DNA of 64,000 nucleotides from Rhodoferax_B ferrireducens_A (GTDB taxonomy: Bacteria > Pseudomonadota > Gammaproteobacteria > Burkholderiales > Burkholderiaceae_C). The translations under genes were made by a program, and so were the position numbers. The notes under the pieces are model-generated. The model searched no databases. It was not told the origin of the DNA and saw nothing but the letters and a program-made list of their open reading frames with translations. Each line of letters begins with the position of its first letter. The first letter of the stretch is position 1. Positions 8,173 through 18,591 of this stretch are shown piece after piece. The stretch covers positions 62,001-126,000 of the forward strand of contig NZ_JAVDXT010000003.1 of NCBI RefSeq assembly GCF_031458075.1, written 5' to 3'.

Positions 8173-11100
8173 CTACTCCTTGGATCTGATGCCATGCGCC
8201 TGGGCAAGCTTGCGGGTATGGGCTTCGGCGCCGCGGAAATCAAAGTCCCGCACGGCCTCCTGGATGGCTACCAACTCCGAGGCCGGCAGGATGGACGAAA
8301 GCTGGGCCAGGATGGCTTCGATGGGCGTGGGGTTGTCGGTATCCAGGGCCGCCAACAGGGCCTCCAGCTGCGGGGCGAGTGCGTCCAGTACTTCAGGCGT
8401 CGCAGGTGCGCTGGGAGGCGGCGGCATGTCCACGGCGACCGCCAAGGGGGCAAACCGTTCCACCGCCTCGATCGCCAACCGCAAGGCTGCATCCAGGCGC
8501 GACAACACCCCCGTCGCGTCATAGCCGGAGAGCAAAATCCGCTCGGCCTCTGCGGCGAGCCGCTGGGTATCGGGCAAGGCCATATTGGCCGCCACACCGG
8601 ACAGCTTGTGGGCCAACGCGGCGGCCGCATCGCGCTGGTCCTGTGCCAGGCTGGCGTTCATCTCTTCCACCGCCCGGCGGTAGGTATCCACAAAGCGCCG
8701 CAGATAGGTTTTATAGACCTTCAGGTCGGTCCAGATGCGCAAGCCCTTGCCCACATCGATGACCGACAACTCGGTAGGTGCGTCCTGCACCAGGGGCTCG
8801 GGGGCCAGCGGCACGGGCGCGCTGGGCTCTGCTGGGGCCGCATCGGGGTTGCCACGGCGGCGCAGGCGCTGGATCAGGGCGATGGTGCTTGGCACGTCAA
8901 ACGGCTTGCTGATGAAGTCCGTCATACCTGCGGCGTAAGCAGCTTCTTGCTGCGACTTGAAGGCGCCCGCGGTCAACGCCACGATGGGCAGGTTGTGGAA
9001 CTGTGGCAGCAAGCGCAATTGGCGCGTGGCCTCGATGCCGTCCATCACCGGCATTTGCACGTCCATCAGCACCAGGTCCACGGCATCGGGCTGGGCCTTC
9101 AACCAGTCGAGCGCGGCCTGGCCGTGCTCCGCCAAGGACACGGTGGCCCCCTGGTCGGACAGAATCCGCTGCGCCACTTCGCGGTTGATTTCGCTGTCGT
9201 CCACCACCAGCACCCGCACACCGGCCAGGCTCGGGCTGCTGACCTGGCGCAGCGCGGCCGGCAGGCCGGCGGCCGCAGAACGCCGGCGCTGCGCCTCCAT
9301 CACCGCATTGAACAGGGTCGAGCTGGTGACCGGCTTGCTCAGAATGGCGTCCACCATGTCCACACCCGGCTGCATGGCCAGGCTGGACAGCGAATACGCA
9401 GTGGCCATGATCACAATCGGGCACAGCTCCTGGGGCATGCCCTCGCGGATGGCTCGTACCGTGGCCAGGCCGTCCAGGCCGGGCATCTTCCAGTCGAGCA
9501 CAACGACATTGGGCAGCTTGTCGCGCGGGGCTTCCAGCACCTGGTTCAACACCGCCTCGCCGGAATGCACGCCATGCACCTGCCAGCCCAGGCGCTGGGC
9601 AATCGACACCACGGCGTCGAGTGCGATATCGCTGTCGTCGGCCACCAGCGCATCCACATGCACCATATCGGGCGAGGAGGCGTCGGCCATATCGCTCTGC
9701 CGCAATGGCAAGGTGAACCAGAACTCGCTGCCGCGCCCCGGCGTGCTGATCACCCCAATCTCGCCCCCCATCAGCTGCACCAGCTGGCGGCAGATCGCCA
9801 GGCCCAGCCCGGTGCCACCAAAACGCCGGGTGGTGGAGCTGTCGGCCTGGGTGAAGGCCGAAAACACATTGGCTTGCAGCTCCGGCGGGATGCCTATGCC
9901 GGTGTCTTTGACCGAGAAGCGCACCATGGGCGATTCCGGCTTCTCAGACACCAGCTCGACCCGCACCTCCACCTGCCCTGCATGGGTGAATTTGATCGCA
10001 TTGCCCGTCAGATTGACCAGCACCTGCTCCAGCCGCAAGGCATCGCCCTGCAGATTCGCCATCGCTGCCGGCAGCGGGTGGATGATGAGCTCGATGTTTT
10101 TATCGCCGGCGGCGATGCCCATGGTGGTCGCCAGGTTGTCCACCACGTCGCTCAGGCGGAACGGCGCATGCTCCAGCAGCATGTGGCCGGCTTCGATCTT
10201 GGAGATATCCAGGATGTCGTTGATGATGCCCAGCAGCGAACGGCCCGACACCCGGATCTTGCGCACCATGTCCTGCGCGCCTGCATCCAGGCGCGACTGC
10301 TCCAGCAGGTAGGCCAGCCCCAGGATGGCATTCAGGGGCGAACGGATCTCGTGGCTCATATTCGCCAGGAATTCGGCCTTGCTGCGGTTCGCAGCTTCAG
10401 CAGCATTGCGCGCCTCCAGCATTTCGGCCTCGGCCAGCTTCTGGGCCGAAATATCCTGCGCAAACACCAGGGTGGCGGGCCCGTCTGCCAGCACCACCCG
10501 GGTGGTGGTTTTGAAAACCGGCACCCGGCGACCATCCTTGCCCATGCCGAGAGCTTCAAACATCAGGTCGGTGTGTGAATCCTGCTGGATCAAGGCCTCC
10601 TGCTCTTGCAAGACCGTACGGGATTCGTCGGAAATCATCTCGCTCCAGGGTATGCCGCTCAGATTGTCGGTTTCCAGGAAGCCATGCAGGGCCCGGTACC
10701 GCGGATTGCAATACACAATCAGCCCGGCCCGCAGAATCGCAATTGCCAGCGGTGCATCCTCGATCAGGGTGCGGAACCGGGCCTCGCTTTCCCGCAGCGC
10801 ATGGGTCAGCAGGCGCTCGGAAACATCTTTGCAGGTCACGATCAGCAGCTCGATGGCCCCCGACGCTTCGCGGATCGGCGCGGTGCTGAGCTCCACGAAA
10901 ACCGATTTGTCGGAGCCTCGACGGCGGATCTCCATCTGCATGTCACGCACAAATTGCCCGCGCAAACCACGCCGGCTAGGCCATTGGTCAGGGGGTACCG
11001 GGTCTCCGTTGGGCAACACCGCGTCCACGCTGGCCAGTACCTCCTCAAACGGCGTGTCCACGTCAAACAGCCCGAGCATGGTCCGCCCTTCACGGTTGAT

Positions 11101-12585
11101 GCGGGCGATCCGGTGCTGGGGGTCGAACACGAACACCGCATCGTTCATGTTCTCAAACACAGCCTGCAGTTCATTACGGGTGCGGATCACCTCCTGCTCG
11201 GCGGTCTTGGCCGCCGTGATGTCCATGTGCGTGCCCATGATGGTGATGGCCTGCCCCTGTGCATCGCGCTCAATCGCCTGGGCCCGCCCGAGAATCCAGA
11301 CCCAATGGCCCAGCCGATGCTGTATGCGGTAGATCACTTCATAAAAAGGCACACTGCCGTCCATGCAGGCCGTCCGCGCCGCGTTGTAGGCGGGCATGTC
11401 GTCGGGGTGGATACGGCGGCGCCAGAACTCCGGATCGTCCTGCAGGTCCGTCATGGTGTAACCCAGCATGGCCCGCGAGCTCTCATCGAATGTGCCCGCC
11501 CCGGTCGGTGCATGGAAGCTCCAGAGCCCGAGATTGGCGCCGCGCAAGGCCAGCTTCAACCGATCCGCGGCCTCCAGCCGCTCGTGGTCACGCTCCGACG
11601 CCAAGACTTCCAGGCGGGTGCGCCGGGTCTGCATCCAATACAGCCCACCACAGCACAGCAACACCAGCGCGGCATAAAACAGGCCGTAAATCGTGGCCTG
11701 GGTTTGCAATGGCCGCGCAATCGCAGAGATTTCGCGGCTCAAACCGATCACCAGCGCCTTGTCCATTTCCAGTACCGCGGGCTGGATGGTTCGCAAGGCC
11801 ATCACCCGCTGCTCCCCCGCAGCGTAGGCCGCGCCGGTCAGCACGCTGGCAGTCTGGCCACTCTGCCGATGCCGATTGAAAAAGAAACCGGGCTGGTTGA
11901 GGTTAGTGCCGTCGATATTGCGCTTGCGCGGGAAATTGAGCACCTGCTGGCCATCGCCATGCACCACGAAGCCCCATACATCGGGTGCGTACATGGTTGG
12001 CCGGAAGATACCGGTGAAATACTCAGGGTCGAGCGTTGCCACCAGCACGCCGGCAAACACGCCGTCCACCCCCACCACCACGCGGGTGGCCGAAACGACC
12101 AGGTCATTCATGACGGAGGTATAGGGCGCCGATAGATACAGCTTGTGCGCGTCCGGCTTGTCCCGGGCCAGCTTGAAGTAATCGCGGTGGGCCAGGTTCA
12201 GGCCGATCAAATCGGTGCGGCTGGCGGCGATCACCTCGCCATTGGCGTCCAGCATGACGACCGCGCGCAGGCCAGGAACCGCCACGCCCAGGGCCCGCAG
12301 GCGCCGCGAAATATCCGACACCGGCCCCACTACGCCGGGGCTGTCCACGTAATCCTGCAGCACGCCAGTCAAAGCCAGATTGGTCGCTGTCAGGTTGCGC
12401 TGTATTTCGTAGGCGATCACATCGGCCTGTACCTGCAAGCGGTTGCGTTCGTTGGTATCCACTCTGTCCACCGCGGTGAGGTGCACGTAGATCACAAAAA
12501 ACCCCACCAGCAAGAGTCCGGCAAGCAACAGCAGCCATTCAGACCGTTTTCGCCGTGGCACCGGGCGCGCAATGTGAGTTGACAT
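8173..12585 (-). CDS. Membrane hybrid sensor histidine kinase: dCACHE-PAS3-HK-REC2-HPt
   Basis: 1,470 residues. Order: membrane span (about 16-36), periplasmic Cache-like sensor with DANGEVIAASRTDLIGLNLA and AHRDYFKLARDKPDAHKLY, second span (about 298-320), three PAS/PAC units (about 340-735), HisKA with His745 in NMSHEIRSPLNAILG, HATPase (FSVKDTGIGIPPE; RRFGGTGLGLAICRQL), receiver 1 (Asp1031 in VVLDWKMPG), receiver 2 (Asp1175 in VLMDVQMPVMDG), and a C-terminal HPt with His1326 in ALAHKLSGVAANM. All phosphorelay residues are intact, so a His-Asp-His-Asp relay ending on the downstream HD-GYP regulator is likely. The signal is probably a small external ligand sensed by the Cache domain. Confidence 0.94.
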   Translation of the reverse strand: MSTHIARPVPRRKRSEWLLLLAGLLLVGFFVIYVHLTAVDRVDTNERNRLQVQADVIAYEIQRNLTATNLALTGVLQDYVDSPGVVGPVSDISRRLRALGVAVPGLRAVVMLDANGEVIAASRTDLIGLNLAHRDYFKLARDKPDAHKLYLSAPYTSVMNDLVVSATRVVVGVDGVFAGVLVATLDPEYFTGIFRPTMYAPDVWGFVVHGDGQQVLNFPRKRNIDGTNLNQPGFFFNRHRQSGQTASVLTGAAYAAGEQRVMALRTIQPAVLEMDKALVIGLSREISAIARPLQTQATIYGLFYAALVLLCCGGLYWMQTRRTRLEVLASERDHERLEAADRLKLALRGANLGLWSFHAPTGAGTFDESSRAMLGYTMTDLQDDPEFWRRRIHPDDMPAYNAARTACMDGSVPFYEVIYRIQHRLGHWVWILGRAQAIERDAQGQAITIMGTHMDITAAKTAEQEVIRTRNELQAVFENMNDAVFVFDPQHRIARINREGRTMLGLFDVDTPFEEVLASVDAVLPNGDPVPPDQWPSRRGLRGQFVRDMQMEIRRRGSDKSVFVELSTAPIREASGAIELLIVTCKDVSERLLTHALRESEARFRTLIEDAPLAIAILRAGLIVYCNPRYRALHGFLETDNLSGIPWSEMISDESRTVLQEQEALIQQDSHTDLMFEALGMGKDGRRVPVFKTTTRVVLADGPATLVFAQDISAQKLAEAEMLEARNAAEAANRSKAEFLANMSHEIRSPLNAILGLAYLLEQSRLDAGAQDMVRKIRVSGRSLLGIINDILDISKIEAGHMLLEHAPFRLSDVVDNLATTMGIAAGDKNIELIIHPLPAAMANLQGDALRLEQVLVNLTGNAIKFTHAGQVEVRVELVSEKPESPMVRFSVKDTGIGIPPELQANVFSAFTQADSSTTRRFGGTGLGLAICRQLVQLMGGEIGVISTPGRGSEFWFTLPLRQSDMADASSPDMVHVDALVADDSDIALDAVVSIAQRLGWQVHGVHSGEAVLNQVLEAPRDKLPNVVVLDWKMPGLDGLATVRAIREGMPQELCPIVIMATAYSLSSLAMQPGVDMVDAILSKPVTSSTLFNAVMEAQRRRSAAAGLPAALRQVSSPSLAGVRVLVVDDSEINREVAQRILSDQGATVSLAEHGQAALDWLKAQPDAVDLVLMDVQMPVMDGIEATRQLRLLPQFHNLPIVALTAGAFKSQQEAAYAAGMTDFISKPFDVPSTIALIQRLRRRGNPDAAPAEPSAPVPLAPEPLVQDAPTELSVIDVGKGLRIWTDLKVYKTYLRRFVDTYRRAVEEMNASLAQDQRDAAAALAHKLSGVAANMALPDTQRLAAEAERILLSGYDATGVLSRLDAALRLAIEAVERFAPLAVAVDMPPPPSAPATPEVLDALAPQLEALLAALDTDNPTPIEAILAQLSSILPASELVAIQEAVRDFDFRGAEAHTRKLAQAHGIRSKE

Positions 12586-12704
12586 TCACCCCATGCTAGC
12601 TACTTTATGTAACAGACACAATCATTCGTGCACTCCAACGCCTTATGCCTTGGTTTCGCATCCCCCATTTGCATGAAAAATGGAAAGGTTCCGCGCCCCG
12701 AATA

Positions 12705-12742
12705 CAAAAAACCCCGAAAGCGATGGGCTTGTCGGGGGTTTT
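12705..12742 (-). terminator. Rho-independent terminator after ssb
   Basis: On the minus strand AACCCCCGA and TCGGGGTT pair around a loop of about a dozen bases, followed by a run of T. It lies 31 bases after the ssb stop. Confidence 0.7.
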
Positions 12743-12772
12743 CGGGGGCTGACGCTGCAGGAGAGTTCCGTC

Positions 12773-13315
12773 TTAGAACGGGATATCGTCGTCCATGTCG
12801 TCAAAGCCGCTGGACGCGCGGGCAGCAGGTGCTGGCGCAGCTGGGCGCTGCATGGGCGGCGGCGCGGGGCGGCTGGCAGGGGCTGCAGCAGGTGGCCGGC
12901 GCGCTGGTGGCGGGCTGTTGTCGTAGCCGCCGTCGTCGTAGCCACCGTCATTGCCACCGCCCTGGGGGCCGCCCATGCCCTGGCGACTGCCCAGCATGGT
13001 CATTTCGCTGGCGACGATCTCGGTAATCGACTTCTCCATGCCCGATGCGTCGTTGTATTTGCGGCTGCGGATTGAGCCTTCCACGTACACCTGTGAGCCT
13101 TTACGCAGGTATTGCTCGACGATGCCTGCCAAGCCGCCGCGGAACACCACGCGGTGCCATTCGGTGGCTTCGCGGCGTTCACCGGTTTGCTTGTCTTTCC
13201 AGGTTTCGGTAGTGGCAATGGTGACATTGGCCACCCGGTCGCCGCTGGGGAAGGTGCGCACTTCGGGGTCGCGGCCCAGGTTGCCGACAATGATGACTTT
13301 GTTAACGGATGCCAT
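12773..13315 (-). CDS. ssb: Single-stranded DNA-binding protein
   Basis: 180 residues. N-terminal OB fold (MASVNKVIIVGNLGRDPEVR through VYVEGSIRSRKY, residues 1-110), a Gly/Pro/Ala-rich disordered linker (about 115-170) and the conserved acidic tip DDDIPF that binds partner repair and replication proteins. Binds ssDNA in replication, recombination and repair. It follows an MFS gene by 25 bases with GAGG upstream of ATG, and uvrA lies beyond that gene on the other strand, a neighbourhood common in betaproteobacteria. Confidence 0.97.
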   Translation of the reverse strand: MASVNKVIIVGNLGRDPEVRTFPSGDRVANVTIATTETWKDKQTGERREATEWHRVVFRGGLAGIVEQYLRKGSQVYVEGSIRSRKYNDASGMEKSITEIVASEMTMLGSRQGMGGPQGGGNDGGYDDGGYDNSPPPARRPPAAAPASRPAPPPMQRPAAPAPAARASSGFDDMDDDIPF

Positions 13316-13340
13316 GGTGAATTCCTCTTGAGGGGGTAGA

Positions 13341-14573
13341 TTATGCTGTCACTTTGGCCGGAGCCTGCATGGGCCACGCGACGACCAGCCAAGCCAGCAT
13401 GGCCAGCCCGCAGGCCAGAAACAGGCCGTGTGGGCCCCAGATTTTCAGCAAAGCCCCCCCAACCAGGCCGCCTACAAAAAAGCCCAGGGACTGCAAAGTG
13501 TTGTACACCCCGAGTGCGCTGCCCCGCACATGGGCCGGCGCCAGGCGCGAAGCCAGGCTCGGCTGGCTGGCTTCCAGCACGTTGAAACCGCAGAAGAAGA
13601 GGAACAGCATGCCGGCCAGGGTACTTATCTGCGGCGTGTCGACCAGCAGGAACAAGCCCACCTGCACCAGCCCGATCAACCCGATCGCCAGCAGAAACAC
13701 CGCCCGCAAATAGCCGCGCCGCTCCAGCGGAAACAGGCTGCCGCCCATCACCAGAAACGAGCCCAGCACCGCCGGCAGGTACACCCACCAGTGCTGCGCC
13801 TTGTTCAGCCCGGCCTGCACCAGCAAGGCCGGTATGGCCATCCACATCGCCAACTGCACCGCATGCAGCATGAAAACGCCGAAATTCAGGCGCAGCAGGC
13901 CGGCGTGCGGCAGCACCTCGCTGAGCTTGCCGCGCGGCTGGTTCTTGTGCTGTAGCGGCTCGGCGGGCACCACCCACAACACCACAGCCACGCCGGCCAG
14001 CGCCAGGCTGCCGGTCAGGGCGAACAAGCCGTTCAGACCGACCAGCGCGGCCAGCGCAGGCGCCAGCACCAGCGACAAGGCGAACATCAGCGCAATGCTG
14101 CTACCCACCAGGGCCATGGCCTTGGTGCGCACCACGTCGCGGGTCTGGTCGGCCAGCAGCGCCGTCACGGCGGCCGACACAGCGCCCGCGCCCTGTACGC
14201 TACGACCCAGCATCAGGCCGGTCAAGCTGTCGGCCATGGCGGCCATGAAGCTGCCCAGTGCAAACAGTAGCAAACCCAGCACGATGACGCGTTTGCGCCC
14301 AAACCGGTCCGAGGCCATGCCGAACGGCAGCTGCAGCAGGCCTTGCGTCAGCCCGTAGATCCCCATGGCCAGGCCCACCTTGGCCGGATCGTCGCCGCCC
14401 GGGAACTTGGCCGCCTCCAGCGCAAACACCGGCAGCACCAGGAACAAACCCAGCATCCGCAGCGCAAAAATCGTGGCCAGCGACAGGCTGGAGCGCAGCT
14501 CCAGCGGCGTCATGGCGACAGACGCCGCAGGCGAGGCCGGAGTAGGGGAAATAGAGACAGAGGGTTGAGACAC
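13341..14573 (-). CDS. MFS transporter
   Basis: About 410 residues with roughly twelve hydrophobic segments and the MFS loop motif GMASDRFGRKRVI between spans 2 and 3. The beginning is uncertain: GTG 14573 is used because it leaves 79 bases to the uvrA start; an ATG at 14624 with AGGGG upstream, and an ATG at 14513 (MTPLELRSSLSLATIF, where family similarity begins), are alternatives. Probably a drug or metabolite exporter; substrate unknown. Likely co-transcribed with ssb. Confidence 0.85.
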   Translation of the reverse strand: MSQPSVSISPTPASPAASVAMTPLELRSSLSLATIFALRMLGLFLVLPVFALEAAKFPGGDDPAKVGLAMGIYGLTQGLLQLPFGMASDRFGRKRVIVLGLLLFALGSFMAAMADSLTGLMLGRSVQGAGAVSAAVTALLADQTRDVVRTKAMALVGSSIALMFALSLVLAPALAALVGLNGLFALTGSLALAGVAVVLWVVPAEPLQHKNQPRGKLSEVLPHAGLLRLNFGVFMLHAVQLAMWMAIPALLVQAGLNKAQHWWVYLPAVLGSFLVMGGSLFPLERRGYLRAVFLLAIGLIGLVQVGLFLLVDTPQISTLAGMLFLFFCGFNVLEASQPSLASRLAPAHVRGSALGVYNTLQSLGFFVGGLVGGALLKIWGPHGLFLACGLAMLAWLVVAWPMQAPAKVTA

Positions 14574-14652
14574 GCAGGACACCGTAGACCGTAGGCAAGC
14601 ACAAACTCTGCGATTGTCTATCATGGCGGGTTACCCCTAAGCCGGCACTACT

Positions 14653-17586
14653 TTGAATCAAGCCCTTTCCGATGCCTCTTTTGAAGGCACCTACCTGCGC
14701 AATGCCTTGCAGCTGCAGCGCATCAGCATCCGCGGCGCGCGCACCCACAACCTGAAGAACATCGACCTGGACATCCCGCGCAACCAACTGGTGGTGATTA
14801 CCGGGCTGAGCGGATCGGGCAAGTCCAGCCTGGCGTTCGACACCTTATACGCCGAAGGCCAGCGCCGCTATGTGGAAAGCCTGAGCACCTACGCGCGGCA
14901 GTTCCTGCAGCTGATGGACAAGCCGGACGTGGACCTGATCGAAGGCCTGAGCCCGGCAATTTCCATCGAGCAAAAGGCCACCAGCCACAACCCGCGCTCC
15001 ACCGTGGGCACGGTGACCGAGATCCACGACTATCTGCGCCTGCTGTTCGCCCGCGCCGGCACGCCCTACTGCCCCGACCACGACCTGCCGCTGCAGGCCC
15101 AGACGGTCAGCCAGATGGTGGATGCGGTGCTGGCCCTGCCGGTTGACACCCGCCTGATGGTGGTGGCGCCCATCGCCCGCGAGCGCAAGGGCGAATACGC
15201 CGACGTGTTTACCGAAATGCAGGCCCAGGGCTATGTGCGCTTCCGGGTAGATGGCGAAACCTTCGAGTTCGACCAGCTGCCCAAGCTGAAAAAGACCGAG
15301 AAACACAGCATCGACGTGGTGATAGACCGTGTCAAAGTACATGGCGACAGCGAACCCCAGGCCGTGGCCGCCCAGCGCCAGCGCCTGGCCGAGAGCTTCG
15401 AAGCCTCGCTGCGCTTGGCCGAAGGCAAGGCCATCGTGGTGGAGATGGAATCCGGCAAGGAACATCTATTCAACGCCAAGTTCGCCTGCCCCATCTGCAG
15501 CTATTCGATCAGCGACCTGGAGCCGCGGCTGTTCTCGTTCAACTCGCCGGTCGGCGCCTGCCCGGCCTGCGACGGCCTGGGCGCGCAAGAGCTGTTCGAC
15601 CCGAGCCGGGTGGTGGCCTTTCCGTCGCTGAGCCTGGCCAGTGGCGCCATCAAGGGCTGGGACCGGCGCAACGCCTACTACTTCGCCATGCTGGAAAGCC
15701 TGGCCAAGCACTACAAGTTCGACATCGAGCAGGCCTTTGAAAGCCTGCCCGCCGAGGCCCAGCATGCACTGCTGCACGGCTCGGGCAGCGAAGACATCAA
15801 GTTCAGCTACGTGATGGACTCAGGCGCATCCCAGGGCAAGAAAGTCAGCAAGAAGCATCCGTTCGAGGGCATCATCCCGAACATGGTGCGGCGCTACCGC
15901 GAGACCGACTCGAACCTGGTGCGCGAAGACCTGGCCCGCTACCGCACCACCCAGCCCTGCAGTACCTGCAACGGCTCGCGGCTGCGGCGCGAAGCCCGGC
16001 ACGTCAAGGTGGGCGAAGGCACGCAGGCCCGTGCCATCTTCGAGATCAGCCACACCACCTTGCGCGAGGCCTTTGCCTATTTCAGCCAGCTGAAGATGAG
16101 CGGCGCCAAGGGTGAGATCGCCGACAAGATCGTGCGCGAAATCGGCCTGCGGCTGAAGTTCCTGAACGACGTGGGCCTGAACTACCTGAGCCTGGACCGC
16201 AGCGCCGAAACCCTGAGCGGTGGTGAATCCCAGCGCATCCGCCTGGCATCCCAAATCGGCTCGGGCCTGACCGGCGTGATGTACGTGCTGGACGAGCCCA
16301 GCATCGGCCTGCACCAGCGCGACAACGACCGCCTGATCGCCACCCTGCAGCATCTGCGCGACATCGGCAACAGCGTGCTGGTGGTCGAGCACGACGAAGA
16401 CATGATGCGCGCCGCCGACCATGTGATCGACCTAGGGCCGGGCGCGGGCATCCACGGTGGCCGCATCATGGCCCAGGGCACGTTTGACGAAGTCAAGGCC
16501 AATCCCGATTCGCTCACCGGCCAGTACCTGGCGGGCACGCTGAAAATCGAAGTACCCGCAGAACGACACCGCCAGAAGCAGCCAGCGCCCGGCGAAGGCT
16601 GGCTGTCCATCGTCGGCGCTAGCGGCCACAACCTGAAGAAGGTGAATGTGGATATTCCGGTGGGCCTGTTCACCTGCGTCACCGGCGTGTCCGGCTCAGG
16701 CAAATCCACGCTGGTGAATGACACGCTGTACACCGCCGTGGCGCGCCAGCTGTACCGCGCGCACGACGAGCCGGCCGAGCACGAGGAAATCATCGGCATC
16801 GAGCAGTTCGACAAGGTGATCAACGTAGACCAGTCGCCCATCGGCCGCACGCCGCGCAGCAACCCGGCCACCTACACCGGCCTGTTCACCCCGATCCGCG
16901 AGCTGATGGCCGAGGTGCCGATGGCGCGCGAACGCGGCTACGGCCCGGGCCGCTTCAGCTTCAACGTGGCCGGCGGCCGCTGCGAAGCCTGCCAGGGCGA
17001 CGGCATGGTCAAGGTGGAGATGCACTTCCTGCCCGACGTGTACGTGCCCTGCGATGTCTGCAAGGGCCAGCGCTACAACCGCGAAACCCTGGAAGTGCTG
17101 TACAAGGGCAAGAACATCGCGCAGATCCTGGAGCTGACGGTCGAGGTGGCCTACGAGTTCCTGAAGGCCGTGCCGACCATCGCGCGCAAGCTGCACACCC
17201 TGCTGGACGTGGGCCTGAGCTACATCAAGCTGGGCCAGTCGGCCACCACCTTGTCGGGCGGCGAAGCCCAGCGCGTCAAGCTGGCGCTGGAGCTGAGCAA
17301 ACGCGACACCGGCCGCACGCTGTACATCCTGGACGAGCCCACCACCGGCCTGCACTTCGCCGACATCGCCCTGCTGCTCAAGGTGCTGCACCAGCTGCGC
17401 AGCGCCGGCAACACCATCGTAGTGATCGAGCACAACCTGGACGTGATCAAGACCGCCGACTGGCTGATCGACATGGGCCCCGAAGGTGGCGCCGGGGGCG
17501 GCACCGTGGTCGGCGTCGGCACGCCCGAGCAGATCGCCGCCAACCCGGCCAGCCACACCGGCAAATACCTGGCCCGCCTGCTGTAA
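14653..17586 (+). CDS. uvrA: Excinuclease ABC subunit A
   Basis: 977 residues; damage-recognition ATPase of nucleotide excision repair, cytosolic, works with UvrB. Both ABC modules are complete: first Walker A GLSGSGKSSLAF, second GVSGSGKSTLVN, two signature segments (ETLSGGESQRIRLA and TTLSGGEAQRVKLA), and zinc-finger cysteines (CPICSYS, CPACDGLG, CEACQGDG, CDVCKGQR). The best start is TTG 14653 (MNQALSDASFEG); no in-frame ATG precedes the conserved core. No clear Shine-Dalgarno. Divergent from the MFS-ssb pair. Confidence 0.97.
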   Translation: MNQALSDASFEGTYLRNALQLQRISIRGARTHNLKNIDLDIPRNQLVVITGLSGSGKSSLAFDTLYAEGQRRYVESLSTYARQFLQLMDKPDVDLIEGLSPAISIEQKATSHNPRSTVGTVTEIHDYLRLLFARAGTPYCPDHDLPLQAQTVSQMVDAVLALPVDTRLMVVAPIARERKGEYADVFTEMQAQGYVRFRVDGETFEFDQLPKLKKTEKHSIDVVIDRVKVHGDSEPQAVAAQRQRLAESFEASLRLAEGKAIVVEMESGKEHLFNAKFACPICSYSISDLEPRLFSFNSPVGACPACDGLGAQELFDPSRVVAFPSLSLASGAIKGWDRRNAYYFAMLESLAKHYKFDIEQAFESLPAEAQHALLHGSGSEDIKFSYVMDSGASQGKKVSKKHPFEGIIPNMVRRYRETDSNLVREDLARYRTTQPCSTCNGSRLRREARHVKVGEGTQARAIFEISHTTLREAFAYFSQLKMSGAKGEIADKIVREIGLRLKFLNDVGLNYLSLDRSAETLSGGESQRIRLASQIGSGLTGVMYVLDEPSIGLHQRDNDRLIATLQHLRDIGNSVLVVEHDEDMMRAADHVIDLGPGAGIHGGRIMAQGTFDEVKANPDSLTGQYLAGTLKIEVPAERHRQKQPAPGEGWLSIVGASGHNLKKVNVDIPVGLFTCVTGVSGSGKSTLVNDTLYTAVARQLYRAHDEPAEHEEIIGIEQFDKVINVDQSPIGRTPRSNPATYTGLFTPIRELMAEVPMARERGYGPGRFSFNVAGGRCEACQGDGMVKVEMHFLPDVYVPCDVCKGQRYNRETLEVLYKGKNIAQILELTVEVAYEFLKAVPTIARKLHTLLDVGLSYIKLGQSATTLSGGEAQRVKLALELSKRDTGRTLYILDEPTTGLHFADIALLLKVLHQLRSAGNTIVVIEHNLDVIKTADWLIDMGPEGGAGGGTVVGVGTPEQIAANPASHTGKYLARLL

Positions 17587-17648
17587 CCCTCCTGTCCTCG
17601 CTGCCGCCTTCGCGCACACAGCGGGGGCCCAACCTGACCGGATTCCCC

Positions 17649-18581
17649 GTGCCCCAAAGCTCTTCTGTTTTCACCCACCGCAAGGTGGTGTTCCTTCTGG
17701 CCTCGCTGTGCTGCCTGCTCTGGGGCAGCGCCTACCCGGCGATCAAGAACGGCTATGCGCTGTTCCATATCGCCGCCGACGACATCCCCACCAAGCTGGT
17801 GTTTGCCGGCTACCGCTTCGCCTTTGCTGGCCTGGTGCTGCTGGCCTTTGCCGCTATCAGCCGCAAACCGGTATTCGCCATCAAGCTGCGCACTTTCGGC
17901 CAGATGACCTTGCTGGGCCTGACGCAGACCAGCCTGCAATATGTGTTCTTCTACATCGGCCTGGCCTATGCCACCGGCGTGAAAAGCTCGATCATGAACG
18001 CCACCGGCACCTTCTTCAGCGTGCTGCTCGCGCACTTCATCTACAAGAATGACCGCCTGAGCTTCAACAAGGTGCTGGGCTGCGTGGTCGGCTTTGGGGG
18101 GGTGATGGTGGTCAACTTCCGCCCGGGCCTGCTGAGCTTCGACTTCACCCTGCTGGGCGAAGGCGCGATCGTGCTGGCAGCCTTCATCCTGTCGGCCGCC
18201 AGCATCTACGGCAAGAAAATCTCGCAGCAGGTGGACTCGGTGGTGCTGACCGGCTACCAGCTGGCCATCGGCGGCGTGGCCCTGCTGCTAATCGGCTTTG
18301 CCACCGGCGGTGACCTGGAGGCCTTCACGCCGGTCTCCGCGGCCCTGATGCTCTACATGGTGGCGCTGACCTCGGTGGCATTCTCGCTGTGGACGATTCT
18401 GCTGAAGTACAACCGGGTCAGCATGATCACGGTGTTCAACTTCATGGTGCCGGTGTTCGGCACCCTGCTGTCGGCCCTGTTTCTGGACGAAAGCTTTCTG
18501 GAGTGGAAGAACGGCGTAGCCTTGCTGCTGGTCTGCGGCGGCATCTGGCTGGTCACCAAGGAAGAAGCGCCACGCCTCTGA
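17649..18581 (+). CDS. DMT-superfamily (EamA) transporter
   Basis: 310 residues from GTG 17649, about ten hydrophobic segments arranged as two EamA repeats (first WGSAYPAIKNGYALF, second after GEGAIVLAAFILSAASIYGKK). Inner-membrane metabolite exporter, typically for amino acids or related compounds; substrate unknown. It follows uvrA by 62 bases on the same strand. A copy of the dispersed repeat begins 11 bases after its stop. Confidence 0.88.
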   Translation: MPQSSSVFTHRKVVFLLASLCCLLWGSAYPAIKNGYALFHIAADDIPTKLVFAGYRFAFAGLVLLAFAAISRKPVFAIKLRTFGQMTLLGLTQTSLQYVFFYIGLAYATGVKSSIMNATGTFFSVLLAHFIYKNDRLSFNKVLGCVVGFGGVMVVNFRPGLLSFDFTLLGEGAIVLAAFILSAASIYGKKISQQVDSVVLTGYQLAIGGVALLLIGFATGGDLEAFTPVSAALMLYMVALTSVAFSLWTILLKYNRVSMITVFNFMVPVFGTLLSALFLDESFLEWKNGVALLLVCGGIWLVTKEEAPRL

Positions 18582-18591
18582 AATTCAAGCG

